Numbered from the stretch's first letter, positions 33,501-47,466 are shown. The stretch is DNA of 64,000 bases from Telopea speciosissima (GCF_018873765.1 NC_057925.1:61702970-61766969), one strand, 5' to 3'. Program-made: numbers and translations. Notes: generated by a model not told the origin, from the sequence alone.

Positions 33501-36500
33501 TTCATTATCAATTAATATTTATGCCCATATATTTTCCGAATATGTAGACTGCTGACTAGCACGGGTGGGATAGTGGGATAAGCATGTAGGCTGATAAGTA
33601 ATCACAGCATGCACTCTAGGGGCAATATTATAAATTGTTGTCTATTGAATCTGATCCATCTTTCCTTTATGTTGACAGGTGAGGTAGAGGAATGCATGGC
33701 CGAACTGGAGGAAAGTAGGAGAAAATTAGTTAATCTTAAAATGCAAAAGGACGGCACATCTAGAGTGCATGTTCCTGTTCAGAATGCAGTAAATGGGAGC
33801 ATGTCACCAGAAAAGCCTGTGGATAGGAGCATGGGGTTGCGTGAGCTTAAGGATTCCATGGAGGAAGCTAAGGTATTGTGTTCCGGCTGGGCACCTGTCT
33901 AGTAGGAAACTGTCATGACAACTGCTGCCTCATACTTCTTGACCTTTGTGTCCAAATTTTTATTTCCCTCAGTCCCTCTGCTTTTTTTCCCTTCTCTAAG
34001 TGGAAACTTACAATTTTGATTGTCTGGCATTGTTGCACCAATCTCGCAGATACTAGCAGCGAGCCGTCTTTCAGAGCTTCAGGAGGCACAAGAAGATAAT
34101 CTAAATCTGTCCAAGCAATTTAAAGCACTTCAGGTTGGGTCAAAGCTCTTTTTTTTATTTTTTTGAATTTATTTAATTCGCTCAGAAATCATTATATCTG
34201 CTTATTTGTAATTACCTGTATTTGTTTAGTGGTCTCTGATCTTACATTGTCACAGGATGAGCTGAAGGATGAGAAATTTGTAGTCTCATCTAGACCTTAC
34301 ACTATACTAAGTGATCAGCTTCATCATTGGAACACTGAACTGGAGCGGTACAAAGGGTTAACAGATTCCTTGCAGGTATATTTGCCTTTACACAATTGCA
34401 TGTGCTTAGACTGCAGCATTGGTTTGTGATTGTTTCTTAAAAGTTTAACTTCAGGCTGACAGGACTAATGTCCTGCGAAGGGAGAAGGAACTGAGTGCAA
34501 AGTCAGAATCAGCAGAGGATGCAAGAAGTGCTATTAACACAGCCGAGGTTCGGATTGAAGAGTTAGAGCTTCAGCTGCAAAAGTGTGTGATTGAAAGAAA
34601 TGACCTTGAAATTAAATTGGAAGAAGCTGAGCAAGATTCAGGTGAAAGCAGGATTCATTCTGAAATTTTATATCCGTCTTGTGCCATTCCATGCTGGTGA
34701 GCTTCTGTTGTCTAAGCATGCTATCTGCTTCAGGTAGAAAGGACATTAAAGCAGAGTTCCGTGTTATGGCTTCTGCTTTGTCTAAGGAAATAGGGATGAT
34801 GGAAGAACAGTTGAATCGATGCAAGGAGACAGCTCGTGAAGCCATTTCTTTACGTGAAGAATCCCATTCTCTGAAAGCTTTATTAAGTAGAAAGGTTTTG
34901 CCGGATCCCTACGCCATTATGTTCTTTGGCAGCCCTTTCAAAATTTTTTTTTTTATTTGGTCCTTATATTTTGATGTTGAAAGTAAATTGCAGTATGATG
35001 AATAATCAAAAGAAAAATTGTGACATTAGTTAAACTTGAAGGTAAAGATATTAATTGATGTTCTGTGCCATCTCAATTGTCAATTGGCAAACTGATATAT
35101 ATACATACACTCAAGAAGGAAGGACATATTAATTGATGTTCTGTAATGAAATCGTCATGATCTAATTGGATCCATTTCTGTCAGTCAAATTCTTCACGTG
35201 TTTCATTTTCACTAATGTTAATAATGCATTTTCAGTTCATTTATGTTTCTGGAGTATATTTTGCTATGTTTCTTTATTCAAATTGCTAGAGCTCAATTCA
35301 TTAAATATTAACTATCCGTTGCTTCACCCTTATGAGTATGCTATTGTTCGTATGTTGTGTTTGACTTATAGGAGTTTATGAGTTACATATTTCCAGCATT
35401 ATAACTTATCATTCAAATAGAAAGAAAGGAATTCCATTTTAAAAAAAAAAAGAATGAAAGGAATCTTAATGTCTGTGAGCACTCTGTGAGCATATTCTGG
35501 ATGCTTGGACTGTTTGTGCGGGCTATGAAAGTCTCAACGCTTGTGGTGAATTGATGGTCTTGAGAGTACATCTTTGACGTTATTGTTGCTTTGTGTAGGA
35601 TTTTTCTTATCTTATTATCTAGATGTAAGCTCGCCTCTATTTTTGTAGATGAACGAAATGAAGAGTCTAGCAGATAGATGCACTGAACAATCTGCAGAGA
35701 TCAAATCCCTCAAAGTTTTGGTATGTTATTTCTCATATTAGTTTTGCACTTAATTTTTGAGTTGTGCCATCCTGACCCTTGGAGGATAAAAAAACTTAAT
35801 GCAACACATGGCAGACAAAACAACCTTGCAGCTTTTTCAAACTTGTCTTGTTTCAAAGTACTTTGTCATCATTTCATCCCCCTTGGGTCATAGTATATCT
35901 TTTGTTATTTCTTTTTCAAGTATGCATGTATCTTCCTAAAAACAGGATTGAACTTCAACTTTTTCTGATAAATTATAGGTATCGCTACCTTGAAATAAAC
36001 TAGATTTACTTTTTTGCAGATAGAGGAATTACAGAAGGAAAGACAGGAACTGGAAATCTTCTTGGAAATGCATGGACGGGAGTGTTTTGACAACAGGTAC
36101 TTTCCTAACTAGACTTATTCTAAGCACTCTTACTAACACTGCTGTTGGCAACTTGGCATTAGAGTGCTTAGCAATCACTTTATGCCATGGGGGTTTCTGG
36201 AATAATGATGAGGTGACATGCTTATTGGAAGCTGAAAGTTCAAGAGATGAGAAACTTTTTTTTTCCTTTAGTTTTTTGAAATGTCATGATGATGGTTCCA
36301 CGGGTAAAGTATTTTTCTATGTCATAAATTATATATGGGTCACCAATAAACAACAAGCCTTTCAATTTAAAAAAAAAAAAAACTCTCTGCAGGGGCATCT
36401 AAATAGCTGGATTAGACTTGTAAATCTAAAACATTGTGGTTTAGATTGTATCTAAAAGAACGCCTGTACATCTGAAGAGAGGTGGGCTTTTCAAATCCAT

Positions 36501-39500
36501 TGATTTTTTTGTAGTTTCGGGTGTAGCCATTCAGGTGTGATTACTGGTTGATTGATGTAGATTTCCTTCTTCATTGTTTGGATATCATCTATAATTAGCT
36601 TCTATTGTGTGAACCAGAGATGTGATGGAAATAAAAGAATCAGAACGTAGAGCTCATGTACAGGCTGAAGTCTTGAGAAATGCTCTGGAAGAACATAGTC
36701 TAGAATTACGAGTTAAAGCTGCAAATGAAGCTGAGGCTGCTTGTCAACAAAGACTTGCTGCGGCTGAAGCTGAAATAGCTGATTTGAGGGGCAAATTGGA
36801 TGCTTCTGAGAGGTGACATATCTTATTCTTTTCATTTGAAAACTTCCTTGAGCATTATTGGAAACTACATGCACTTGCAAGTGTATATGGTTTATGATTC
36901 TCTCATTTTATCCCTTTGGTTTTCTGATGGGAATCAGAAAATCACCTCTTCATCTGGTGTCCATATCTAGGCAGTCTAAGATACATTCTTAAGCTCTTTG
37001 GAGTATATGTGGAGTTTTCTTGTTGAATTATACAACCGAAAATTTTTAACTCTTAGGTGGCGAGGCTCACCTGGTATATAAAGTGTCTCCGAAGGACCCA
37101 AACCTAGTAGATGTTAGATTTTCCAAAACAGTTCTTGATGATTTTGTGTGGTTCTGGTGTTTCATCCCAATTGTTGAGCTCATGTGGAGATATACTATTA
37201 TGGAAGTATTCTGAAGTCCTTTTAAGGAGATGAATAAATAGGATGTTACATCAAAGACCCATTGTTCCCGGGGGCTTACATTTTCTGACATAGAAAAAAA
37301 AAAAAGGGAGGGGGGGTGGAATTTTGGATCAACGGTCCAATATCATCTAGATGTGTGCAATATAATCTAATGATAAATTAGGATACCCAAACCAGTAACA
37401 GATTTTGATTCCTTTAGACTGATCTCCTTGGTTTCAGTTCAGAGTGACTGGAAGCTGATTTCAGACCATTCTGTTTCGATTCAGCATAAAAGGGAACCCC
37501 CCCCTCCCCCAATCACCCTCCACCAATACAAACAAATGCCAAAAAAAAAAAAAAGAAGAAGGCATCATGATGAACATTGTTGGAAGCTCTTTGGGGCTTT
37601 GGGCTGGAACTGGTTGTGCTTCCAGAGATCATGGAAAAACCATCTTTTGTACCCTACACCTCTTGGTCTTGCAGATTCTACCATGTGATATAAAGAATGT
37701 AATTATCTGTAATTCTGAAGCAATTGTTTTTTTTTTTTTGGGGGGGGGGGGGGGGTTGTTTTGTCCCTCAGTAAGAACCAAGTTCGTGGCTGGTTATTAT
37801 CACAGGATAGATCCCAACAGTGATGCTTGTATATGACCAGGCATGTCTTGTCTCCCCCGCCCACTGAAGTGGAAGTCCAGAATATAGTCAATGATAGAAA
37901 ATACAACATTGTCCTTTTGATATTCCACCTATTGGACATAAATTTATTTTCTTGATATGCTTGAACTCGGCGTTATTTTGTGCCCAAAAGATTAACAGCT
38001 GAACTTTAACTTCCACTGTTGGGTCAAGGAGGAGCTTGGGTTGGAACTTGGAAGAAGGCATCATGAATCCCCCCCCCCCCCTCCCCTTTTGTGGATTTTT
38101 TTTTTCTTGTTAGGGGGGGGGGGGGGGGAGAGAATTGATAAGAACATTCCAGTACACACCGTTAAAGGATGGAGTGTGAGGTTTGAAGCTCTTCAAACAA
38201 GGGAAAAGATAGTGTTTGGCGCAACTCTGGTCTGTTGTCCATAACATCAAGTGGAATGGCTGTGATTTATGATGCTGAACTGGAGTGAAAACCTATGTAA
38301 TCCTGCAGGCTTCTGGACCAAGGATATAACCATGCATAATTTAAGGTTCCAAAAGATGCTTATGTGTCCAAAAACCAGCAGAAATAGTATATTCAGCAGC
38401 ACAAAGCAGCTGGAAAATCTAGACTGCAGCCAAAAACCCAAGAAATTCCCGCGAAAAACAAATAATCTTTCATCCAGAATCAGGAACTCTGAATTACAAT
38501 TGCTTCCACAGCATATATTTATGGACTCCTGACTATTCCTACTTCTATACTTCTGAGTTTCTTAACTCGTAATTAGACTAGGACTCCTAACATGATTATA
38601 TTTTCTTTTTAGTAACTCTGTGCTCTAACCCCTCTCAAAGAATTACAAATATCAATTTAAGAAATAGCCTTTGAGTAAAGTTACTAACCAAATTAAACTT
38701 CCCTGAATAGAATTACTGTTACAGATCGACACCCTGTCCATAAATTGGTCATAACTTTCCTGGTACAGCTTAGAGTTACAACTTACAAGATGTTTCACAA
38801 GTTACTAAATAAGCTGTGAAACTACCTGTTATGGCTGTGTATTTTCTATATCCGATTGGTAGTATTCATAAGTTTCTTTACGGCACTCTGTTGCACTTGC
38901 ATTTCATTTTGCAGGGATGTTTTGGAGCTTTCAGAGGCCATAAAAATCAAGGATGGAGAAGCAGAGGCTTATATTTCTGAAATTGAGGTGTCCAGTTGAC
39001 TTTTTGCCCATACTATTCCTGTCATTATGCAGCACTTCTGCCTGCCTTTCCAATCTCAAAATTTCTTATGTTATTGTTTTCCTTCTCTTTCTCTTTCTGC
39101 AGACCATTGGTCAAGCATATGAAGATATGCAGACGCAGAACCAACATTTGTTGCAACAGGTTACTGACAGAGATGATTACAATATCAAGGTCTGTTGTAC
39201 CTGCCTGCTTTGCCAGCTCAATCCTGTTTATTTATCAGTGTCAAGCTTCATCTTTGTTTTTGTTCCTCATCGAATTTGTTGATGCACTGATATGTGGTTG
39301 ATTTTTTCTGATTATATTGAGTTATGGACTGCAGCTAGTATCTGAGAGTGTGAAAACAAAACAGGCGCAGAGCTTTCTCCTTTCTGAGAAACAGATGTTA
39401 GCAAAGCAGCTCCAGCAAGTTAATGCATCATTAGAATCCTTCAAACTAAAGATTTTCCGCAGTGAAGAGCAGGTAGATATATTCTTACTCTAAAATCATG

Positions 39501-40599
39501 CCCTTGCCCCCCTCTCCCCCCACCCCCTCTACAAGAGAGAAGAAGTCCATGTCTCTTTCCAACCAAAATTTTTTCTTGCAGATGAAAGCATATGTAGCTG
39601 AAGCTGGAAAAGCTTCTCTGGAAAACAGACACCTTGCCATCAACATGGAGAGTACAAAATGGGAATTGGCAGATGCTGAGAAAGATTTGAAATGGCTAAA
39701 GGCTGCTGTTGCTTCCTCAGAAAAGGAATTTGAGCTGAACCAGCGAAAGGCAGCAGAAATCCAATTAGAACTGGAGAGTGAAAGGTAAGTTTTCTTTGTT
39801 TAATGTATCCCTTCAAACAAGATTGCATGTAGGGCAGGTGCTGTAATCGTTGTTAGCCCTAGCCTTGTGATGGTCCACTCTCAACTGGTTGTGTATGGTA
39901 GCTCAGTTTCATGTGCCTTTTTTGTCACAGTCATGTGTTTCTAAAATTTAAATGTGGGTTTTGATCCAGAGCTGAGAAGAAGAAGCTCGAGGAAGAGCTC
40001 AAGGAGATGAATGGGAAAGTACTTGAGATGAGTTCAGCAAATGGGGAGGCTGCAATACAGAAGCTCCAAGATGAGATCAAGGAGTGCAAGGCGATCCTGA
40101 AGTGTGGTGTATGTTTTGACCGGCCTAAAGAGGTAGGATTTTTAGCTTTGCTTGTGAGAACAACTGCATGAACCTTTTGGTTACTCAGTGCTATTAGGAT
40201 TAACGTATGCACTACTTAAATCCAAGGAGAATATTTCCATCATGCCTGTATTGATGCCATGATTGCATCTATGCAAGTAAACTGAGAGTTTCATCAATGC
40301 ATATACATCAGGTCAATCTTCCAATTTGATAGAATACCCTTGATTATTCATCATGCTTGCGGTATGATTGATGTAGAAATTTGTTTTTAGAGAAGAAGTT
40401 GACCTGCATCCATTTAACTGCTACCTGGGTAATTGTTGATGATGGAATTTGTTTGTAACTTTGACAGGTCGTAATTACAAAGTGCTACCATCTGTTCTGC
40501 AATCCATGCATCCAAAGGAACCTAGAGATCCGGCATAGGAAGTGCCCTGGGTGTGGAACTGCATTTGGGCAGAATGATGTTCGATTTGTGAATATCTGA
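27558..40599 (+). CDS. HUB2: HUB2, BRE1-like E3 ubiquitin ligase for histone H2B
   Basis: HUB1/HUB2 monoubiquitinate histone H2B in the nucleus and affect flowering, dormancy and defence. Nineteen coding exons join in frame to 880 residues (Arabidopsis HUB2 is about 900): 27558-27665, 32318-32479, 32659-32746, 32875-33105, 33256-33423, 33679-33872, 34050-34133, 34256-34375, 34455-34641, 34734-34894, 35649-35720, 36020-36096, 36618-36812, 38915-38987, 39103-39189, 39335-39472, 39582-39784, 39970-40132, 40468-40599. Most of the protein is coiled coil (for example QNQKLVQQLDVQKHEL, ELRVKAANEAEAACQQRL). A C-terminal C3HC4 RING carries C828, C831, C843, H845, C848, C851, C863 and C866 (CGVCFDRP, CYHLFC, CPGCG). 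N-terminal SSAMARNS and DNRDVMEIKESER favour HUB2 over HUB1. Intron 1 is 4.65 kb and holds repeats. No break was seen. Confidence 0.96.
29919..30077 (-). mobile_element. Au-type SINE
   Basis: On the minus strand the order is gggtgagccttggcgcaac (A box), ttgcaggttcaaaacttgg (B box), aaacagcctctcctgcgaag, gtaaggctgcgtacagac, agaccctgcagtagcgagag and ccttgtgcactggg, ending in a short T run. This is the conserved layout of the Au SINE family found across flowering plants. It is about 160 bp and near full length, inserted in HUB2 intron 1 opposite to the gene. Target-site duplications are not clear. Confidence 0.85.
31142..31318. repeat. Inverted repeat with ~53-bp arms in HUB2 intron 1
   Basis: Arm 1 (31142-31195: ccagaaatcaggacagacac, ttatttataactaatatcat, ttaagtaaatg) is the reverse complement, at roughly 85 percent by eye, of arm 2 (31267-31318). 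About 70 bases separate the arms. The transcript could form a long stem; a MITE is the simplest origin. Confidence 0.75.
36813..38914. other. HUB2 intron 13: 2.1 kb with C and G runs
   Basis: It contains C runs near 37497 and at 38069-38081, T/G runs at 37727-37755, and a G run at 38113-38128. The pair at 38069-38128 forms a C-run/G-run hairpin like the one at 5825-5863. No coding sequence was seen in the intron. Confidence 0.6.
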
Positions 40600-42566
40600 G
40601 TTCGCTTCCCCCCTCCTCCTCCTCCTCCCTCCCCTTAGGGATTTATTGGAATAGCTGTGTATATTGATCTTAATTTTGAAGCCATAGTTCTCTTTCTGAC
40701 CTTCCTCAATGCTCATATTTGTTACATTTCTGATGATTAAAAATTTTTAGCATAAACATCTACCATGTTGGAGCTTCGTGTTGGGCACTCAAAATGGTGG
40801 AACTGTTGATTGTTTGAGTCTATCCACTTGGTGAGTATGAGCCTTCCATGTGAAAAAACTTTTGAGACTTGGTCAGAAGTAAGTTTCTGCAACTTTAGTT
40901 CAGTGATTGCATTTACAAACAGGTAAGAGCTCGATACATGGTGAGACCATATGCTAACATGAATGCCATGATGAGCACACAATTGGTTGAAATTAGAAAA
41001 GCCTAGGGTTTAAAATGGTACAAATTATCAAACAGTAACTCTCCCACGATCTCAATTATGATGTCCTATCTGTTGATGACTTGAAAGTCAAATACTCATT
41101 TCATCCATGGGAGTTAGGATCCAACTGAAGCACACTCGGAAGTCATCTTCAACGTGGTAAAATTTGATGCAACCATATAATAATAGGTCAAAATTGAGAT
41201 CAATTTGAGTTCATTACAAGTAAATTGTAGTCCAGAAAAATCGTTTCTATTTAAGATTTAGTGCAGCAACAATTATAAAAAGTAAAAACTATGGGGGAAA
41301 GCTAAATACAAGGAAGGCTGAGGACTGATAATTTGAGATAAGACTACCAAATTTATTGTGGTCTATCTAAGTTACTCAAGGATATAAGTATTGGTTTCCA
41401 TATCAATCTTGGCCGGTATCGATACGGATCGGCTAGAATTGAGTTGTATAGAGCTGCCCGAAACTGATTTAAACACTGATTGATACCCATATGGATCAGT
41501 TGGAATTGATGGTATCTGGCCAATATCAGATGTAATTTCAAAACTGATCCACTTTTAGGCTGATACACCCAAGTCATATTGGTATTTATCAATATTGGGC
41601 TCCAACAATGCCGATATGATTATAATTAGAACCATGGTGTTACTCTCAAGTCTCATTGCGTATCAGCTGACTAAAAGGGACAAAGTTCTTATAGATGTAC
41701 ATAAGCCTGAATTTTCATCCTCTTAACACACTTACGGATCCAACCGTAAAAACATGAGCAGTAACATCTTTTTTTCCTTTCAAGTGTTGGGTGGACGGTT
41801 GGATATTTAAGTGTGGTGCATTGGGCAATGCAGCGCACTTGAGTGGATAAATTTCCATAAAACATTTATTTGGCTTATATCTTCAATTATGTTTTATGTT
41901 TGACCAAAAAAATTTATGTTTTTGGCAAGAGATCATTGCATGGTAGTATAGTGCATGCACTAGCGCGGGAGGAGCAGGGGCCAATAAGAGCATGTGCAGG
42001 AGCATTTGATTGAATTGAATTTTTGAGTTCACTGGATACCGAGCGGTAATTTTGTGCGTAGGAACCACGTGACCAATTAACTTTCTTTTTCTATATGTTT
42101 TATTGTACCTGATTGTATCACAATAAGTTTATCTTTCATCACACTTATCCTAATCCTCTAGCTGTCAACCAAAAAACAAAAAAAAATTCCTAATCCTCTA
42201 TCTATTTTTCCCTTAATAATATTAACCTTAGAAGGGTTTAGTGGTATGGCTATCACAACGGCATCAAGTTAAGTTAATTGCTATTGTTGGTGTTGGGTCA
42301 CTTATTTGACTCCCAAATTTATAATTAGCAGCAGGTTGATAGACTGCGCTTCCTGTCTGCCATTCACATATCCTTATCCACAAAACAAGAGAAACTATCT
42401 TCTTTTCTTTTTCAATCCAATGGGCTTTCATTTTCATTAAGAATCTTCGGCAATCTTCTCTCTCTCTCTCTCTTCTCCTTGAGGTTTTGAGCACAGAAGC
42501 AGAAGAAAGATAAGAAGACGCAGAAGAAGAAGAAGAAGACCTGCTATTGTTTCTCAAGCTGACAAC
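40600..42566. other. Intergenic DNA between HUB2 and the plastid-type gene
   Basis: The first 150 bases are HUB2 3' UTR. At about 41381-41625 there is a long stretch of the dispersed TATCGATACGG-type repeat (ggccggtatcgatacggatc and related words). Just before the next gene lie a CT microsatellite (about 42454-42474) and a GAA run (42518-42539), typical of plant leaders. No gene was seen. Confidence 0.5.
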
Positions 42567-44006
42567 ATGTTTCTCTCGCTGGTCCAAACATCCTTAACGT
42601 CACCCTTCCAAGCTATCCAAATCACGGGTACCCAATTTAATTCTTCTTTTCTGTCCAAAACCCTATTTCCTTCTCTTGGAACTGTGCCTTTCACCTTTAT
42701 TACTCTGAGGAGATCACATAATGCTTCAATTGGCAAACTCAATGTCACTGGCGTTCATGCTTCCTTGATCCATAGTCCTGTCTTGTGGGTTGGTAGGCTT
42801 TGCATCTTCTATGCCCTCCTGAAGGCCGGATTAGCTGGATCTCCGGCAAGCCCATTGTTCTCAGGTACTAGAATCCTTTTACCTTTTGATGCTAAAGAGT
42901 TTTAATCTTTTCTTTCTTATATTGCCTCCTCTATTTCCCACAATTTTTATGTTCGACTCTTCTTTTTTCATTTGTTTCTTAGACCTGGAAACAGAAACAG
43001 AAGCCGACGATTTGGGCTTTTCCAAGTGGTTAGAGAGCTTGAAGGGGAAATCAGGTTTGTGGGGTTCCCTTCTTCTTTCATTTCCTTTGCTTTTCTTGCT
43101 TCTGTAATCTGTATTCTGTCATGGTGTTGTTGCCTTGTACCCGTCCTTAGCGATTTGATTGGTTGATCTCACAAATTATAAAGCATCATCCATTTAATCT
43201 GAATCTTCTGATGCTAATTTGTCCTTTAGTAGATTGCTGGTTAGATCGGGTAGATTAGTTAATCTTGTTTAACAAGTCGGTCTAATCCAAGGATTTCTAA
43301 AAATTTGCTTGCTACAGCATCGTGTGTCTTTTTGACAAGATATTTTAGAATCATGTTTTGGTTTAGTTTTATAGAAGCTAAGTAGTGAGGCAATAACTAT
43401 GAACAAAGATAGACCCACTAATCCTGTACAGTCTATTGAGATTGAACTGCATTATCAGGAAGAGTACTGGATTTCATTAGCAGCTTAGTTAGAAAGATGA
43501 ACTATATTCATTTAACTTGTGGTATTTGTTTGATTTAGAGGAAAAGGAAGCAGCTGACAAAAGGAAACTGGTGAGCAAATGGCATCCTACAACAAAAGGT
43601 ACTCTCAAGAGGAGTTACAGAGTACCTTCCAAATCCGAAGGACGACGTCTTCTTAAAGCCATTGCGTCCCTGCTTTCTGATGATGATCACTTTGTTGATG
43701 CCACTTCTCATAAGGTACTTAAGTTCATACTATACTTCTTTTTCATCACTTGAAGCAGAGTTTGCATTCTCATCTAGATTTCTAATTGGAAGTTCTTGCA
43801 TTGGTTTGTAGGGTTGTCAAATTAGGAGGGAGAGCGCTCATGGAGAAAGTGTCTGTTGTAACAATGTGAGAGCTCTTTTTGATGAGCTCCCTACTCCACA
43901 TCTTGTTGTGGAGATCACACCTTTTCCTGCAGGGCCTCTCACAGACAAAGATTACGCCAAGGCTGAGAAACTAGAGAGGGTACTTAGGTCTGGACCTTCC
44001 ATTTGA
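42567..44006 (+). CDS. Unrecognised conserved-looking protein, probable plastid transit peptide
   Basis: Four exons join in frame: 42567-42864, 42983-43054, 43539-43714 and 43812-44006, giving 246 residues. All introns are GT..AG, phases agree and coding is open throughout, so the gene looks real. The first 60 or so residues are rich in serine, threonine and hydroxylated or hydrophobic residues with few acids, as in a chloroplast transit peptide. A hydrophobic stretch (SPVLWVGRLCIFYALLKAGLAG, about residues 71-92) could span a membrane. The C-terminal half is soluble and contains KWHPTTKGTLKRSYRVPSKS, EGRRLLKAIASLLSDDDHF, GCQIRRESAHGESVCC and TPHLVVEITPFPAGPL. I do not recognise the family and assign no function. 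AATAAA lies at 44074-44079. Confidence 0.8.
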
Positions 44007-47000
44007 ATTACCTTTGATTTCTTCACTTCTCCTTTGTGTATATACAATCCACAACTTGTACATATATATCACTAATAAAAGGTTTTTCTGTTGTTCCCTT
44101 TACATACTGAACCTCTTCAAGTCAATGATTTCTTTTGTCACATTCTGAAAATTGAAATCTATATGAAGCATGATGTAATCCAGGAGAAGAGAGTTAAGCC
44201 ATTCCCCTATATGTGTGTGTACCTGTTAGGATCTCCCGTCGATAACAAATTTGAAAGGCTTTCCCATAAGTGACTGACAATTTATGGGCTGACAATGTTG
44301 TGTTGTGCTGCCGATATTCAAAGTGGAAAATGTGCAGCAATCCATTTAGTTTCTGTGAAATGTGAACTTTGTGGAGCTAGTTACTTAGACTTGTCAAAAA
44401 TTGAATAAAGACACTCTGGAATTGAGAGTTCTCTTCTAGTTGGATCATAATACAAGTTGTCTCACCCAATTCACTTGTTATGTGAGTTCCTTAAAATTGG
44501 CGAACCGTCATGTAGAATGGAAGGTGAGATCTGGAAGAAAATGAAAATTCAAGAGAACTTAAATCACTCACTTGTTATATTGTTCATGAAATGGGTGCTG
44601 ATTCCAGGTGATGAACAGGATTAGGACTCTCCCAGACATTGTGTTAAAATGTGTTTCATCTTCAGGATGTTTCACTCGATTTACTTACCTTATAATTACG
44701 AAACAGCAGTCTCTGATGTCTACTTGGGAATTTGTACTGCAACTCTTTTGTTCACAAGTAGAGGTTGCACGTGTTTCATATTTTCCTAAAAGGGTGCTGT
44801 GGGAGGGGTCTCCCTGGTAAATGGTTGGATGGGTTTCATCTCCAACGTGATTCAGTCAATTTACTTGCCTATGAGAACCAAAATGACAGCGTCTGCATCT
44901 ACTTGATACTGCAGCTTGTTTGTTCAAAGCAGAATTTGTTGGAGGGTCGAACCCAAAACCTCTGAGGCATTAGTTTAAGAGAGTTTCTCAAATATACAAA
45001 GGCACCAAGGTTGGACTATAACTCTATAGCTCCCAACAAAACTTGTTTCTTTTTAAACTATCTTGGAAGAGATCTGCTTCCGATTACTGGGGGCTTCTAA
45101 GCTCTTGGTCCTTTAAACAGCTTCAGTGATAATTGCATATGTAATATTTTTCATAAATCCAAATAAACAATGGACAAGAGTAACAGTCAGTGTGGTATAG
45201 GGTTTTTTTTTTTTTTTTGTTTGGTTGAAAATGTGGTATAGGGGTTACTAGTTGCTGAAGTGTGTTTTTAATCAAGGTTAGAGAATAAGAGTTTCAAACA
45301 CACAAAGCTTAGTCAAGTGAGATAGCATCTTTGAAAAGTTCCTACATTCTAGGGCTATTTCATTTTGCACCACCAAGGGGTTGGTATAGTCATTGCTTAG
45401 TCGTGCATCTACAGAGCGAACTCATTACCCTTGTGGCTGAGCTGAGAAAGTGGATATTATCATCACCAAAGAGACTAACAAGTGTTCCCTTTCCACTTTG
45501 TTTCAAGTTGTAATAATTGGATGTCTCATATGGTGGCCAATTTCTGTTTGTCCCAGTCTTGTATTGGTATTTGATCGAAGTGTCAGCACTACCGGAATCC
45601 CTATGTAATCTATTGTTGTAATAATATTTCTGATGAATAAAGTATATTCCCTCATGAAAAAAAATAAAAAAAAACCATTGTGGTTTTAGGGATTGACAGT
45701 TGAGAATATTTTGATCTTGAGAGTTTTTGTTTCTCAGAGCTTCGGAGTTTTTGCTTTCTTGTAAATATACATAGAAGTTTTCGTTTTAAAAAGTATTCAA
45801 TGGAGGTTAAATCCAAGTTCCTGATGCTGTTGGGACTGTGGAGGAAAGTCTATGTATCATTCAAACGTAAATAGACAAAATTGTCACACAGGGATAGCGA
45901 CAGCGGAGGTGAAATCCAATGTTACTCAGGGACTCAGGGTTCATCAATTCTCTCTTTATGTGATAAAACTCCCAATGCAGATTATTTTGCTTTTCTAATA
46001 ATTTAAACTTCTATTAACTTCACTTCTCTGTCTATTGGTTATCAAATAACCCTTGAGAACTTATGTGGTTTAGTGGTTGTATCATGGTTTTTGGGAGGAA
46101 AAGAAATGGCATGATATCTTATTACAAGTTGGTGGTTGGAGGCAACATATATAGCAAACTGGATATAGGGAGTGAGTTTCATTGTAGTAATTTCTATCTC
46201 ACTTATGATGTGCCACTAGTAAAGGCTTCTGTTTTGGGTAGCTCTGGGAGATTAAAAAAAAAAAAAAGAGTATCTAAAGTGAGTTTTTACAAAATTGAGG
46301 CTCAAAATCCTTGGTATCTTTTATTTATTAATTTTCTTAAGACCAGACCAGTCATGTTCATCAACCAAGGAATTATTGCAGTATATAAGATCTTGAAGCC
46401 TGATATCAAACATCTTGCCTTGGTTAGTAAAGGCTTCTGCAGGAATTTCTGCATTTGGAAGACTGTTTGAAGCAAGAAAAATGACTGCTGGGTAGTTTGC
46501 TTCTCTATAATAACCTGTCGGCTTGCCGTAAGCAAGAAGAGACAGAAGTGCAAGACAGAACTCAAGCACCTCTGAATGGTGTGGTTCCTGATACAGTTTT
46601 AGAAATTCACTTCTCATCTTCAATTTGGACCAAATTTAGGAAATTGGGTATCCATTATCTGAAAAGCATTCCATCACCAACAAAGGTCAGTCTCAATGTA
46701 TTTGAAACAGCTTCTCTTTATTGAAGATAAAATACAGGGTCTGCGATAAACAAATGAAATGGTGAAACCTTTTTTTTTGTGGAAGAAGGTGAAACATTTT
46801 GACAGGGTTACTATACATGAAGTCCATATGGCTGAGGCAAAGATAGATCAAAAACAATTCAAAAACCACAAAATGAACATCAATACCCTGCTAACCTTAG
46901 CCATTCAGCATACAGAGAAAGCATACGAGGAGATCACCCAAACCAGATACACCTCAATATCTCCTAATCCAATTCTCACTGGCTTACAGGTTAACAGCAC

Positions 47001-47466
47001 AGTTTTGAGTACCGGTGCACTTTCCCTTTCCTTTTTCAGGCCGTCAATAAGAACTATACATTTTACCAGGAACAGTGGAAATTAGCTACTAACGAGATCA
47101 GTACTTTCTGGTTAGAACCCCCCTCAAAAATAGAGGGGAAGGGGGGGGGGGGGGGAAGAGAGCGAGTTCCAACAGAATGTATTATGATATTCCATACTAA
47201 TCAGTGCCTAATGGAGGATTACAAAACTGTTCAATACATCTCTATGCTACTGCTCACAGAATCCAAACTCAGCTAAAAAAGAAAATATTAAAGAAAATTG
47301 GCAAAGGTGCAGTGCAGCATTAATATTTACTACTTTTGACATTTTCATCTCCCAGGGAACTCACAACAATGCTGATGACCCTCGTGAGTTCGTAAGTTGC
47401 CACATTCTCCTTTATAAGTCATATTAACCCTTCATCTTGAGAAACAAACTGCAAGAGCAATCGCCA
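44007..47466. other. Intergenic DNA between two convergent genes
   Basis: No gene was seen. It contains an imperfect tandem duplication (44652-44945), a possible retroposed 3' tail near 45560-45675 (gatgaataaagtatattccc followed by an A-rich tract) and a 15-base G run (47141-47155). The last 200-300 bases are probably the 3' UTR of the minus-strand KH gene. Confidence 0.45.
44652..44945. repeat. Diverged 180-bp tandem duplication
   Basis: Copy 1 begins tgtttcatcttcaggatgtt at 44652 and copy 2 begins ggtttcatctccaacgtgat at 44832. Both continue with a cactcgatttacttacc / agtcaatttacttgcc pair, a cagtctctgatgtctacttg / cagcgtctgcatctacttga pair and a ttttgttcacaagtagag / tttgttcaaagcagaa pair. 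It is old and has no evident function. Confidence 0.65.
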
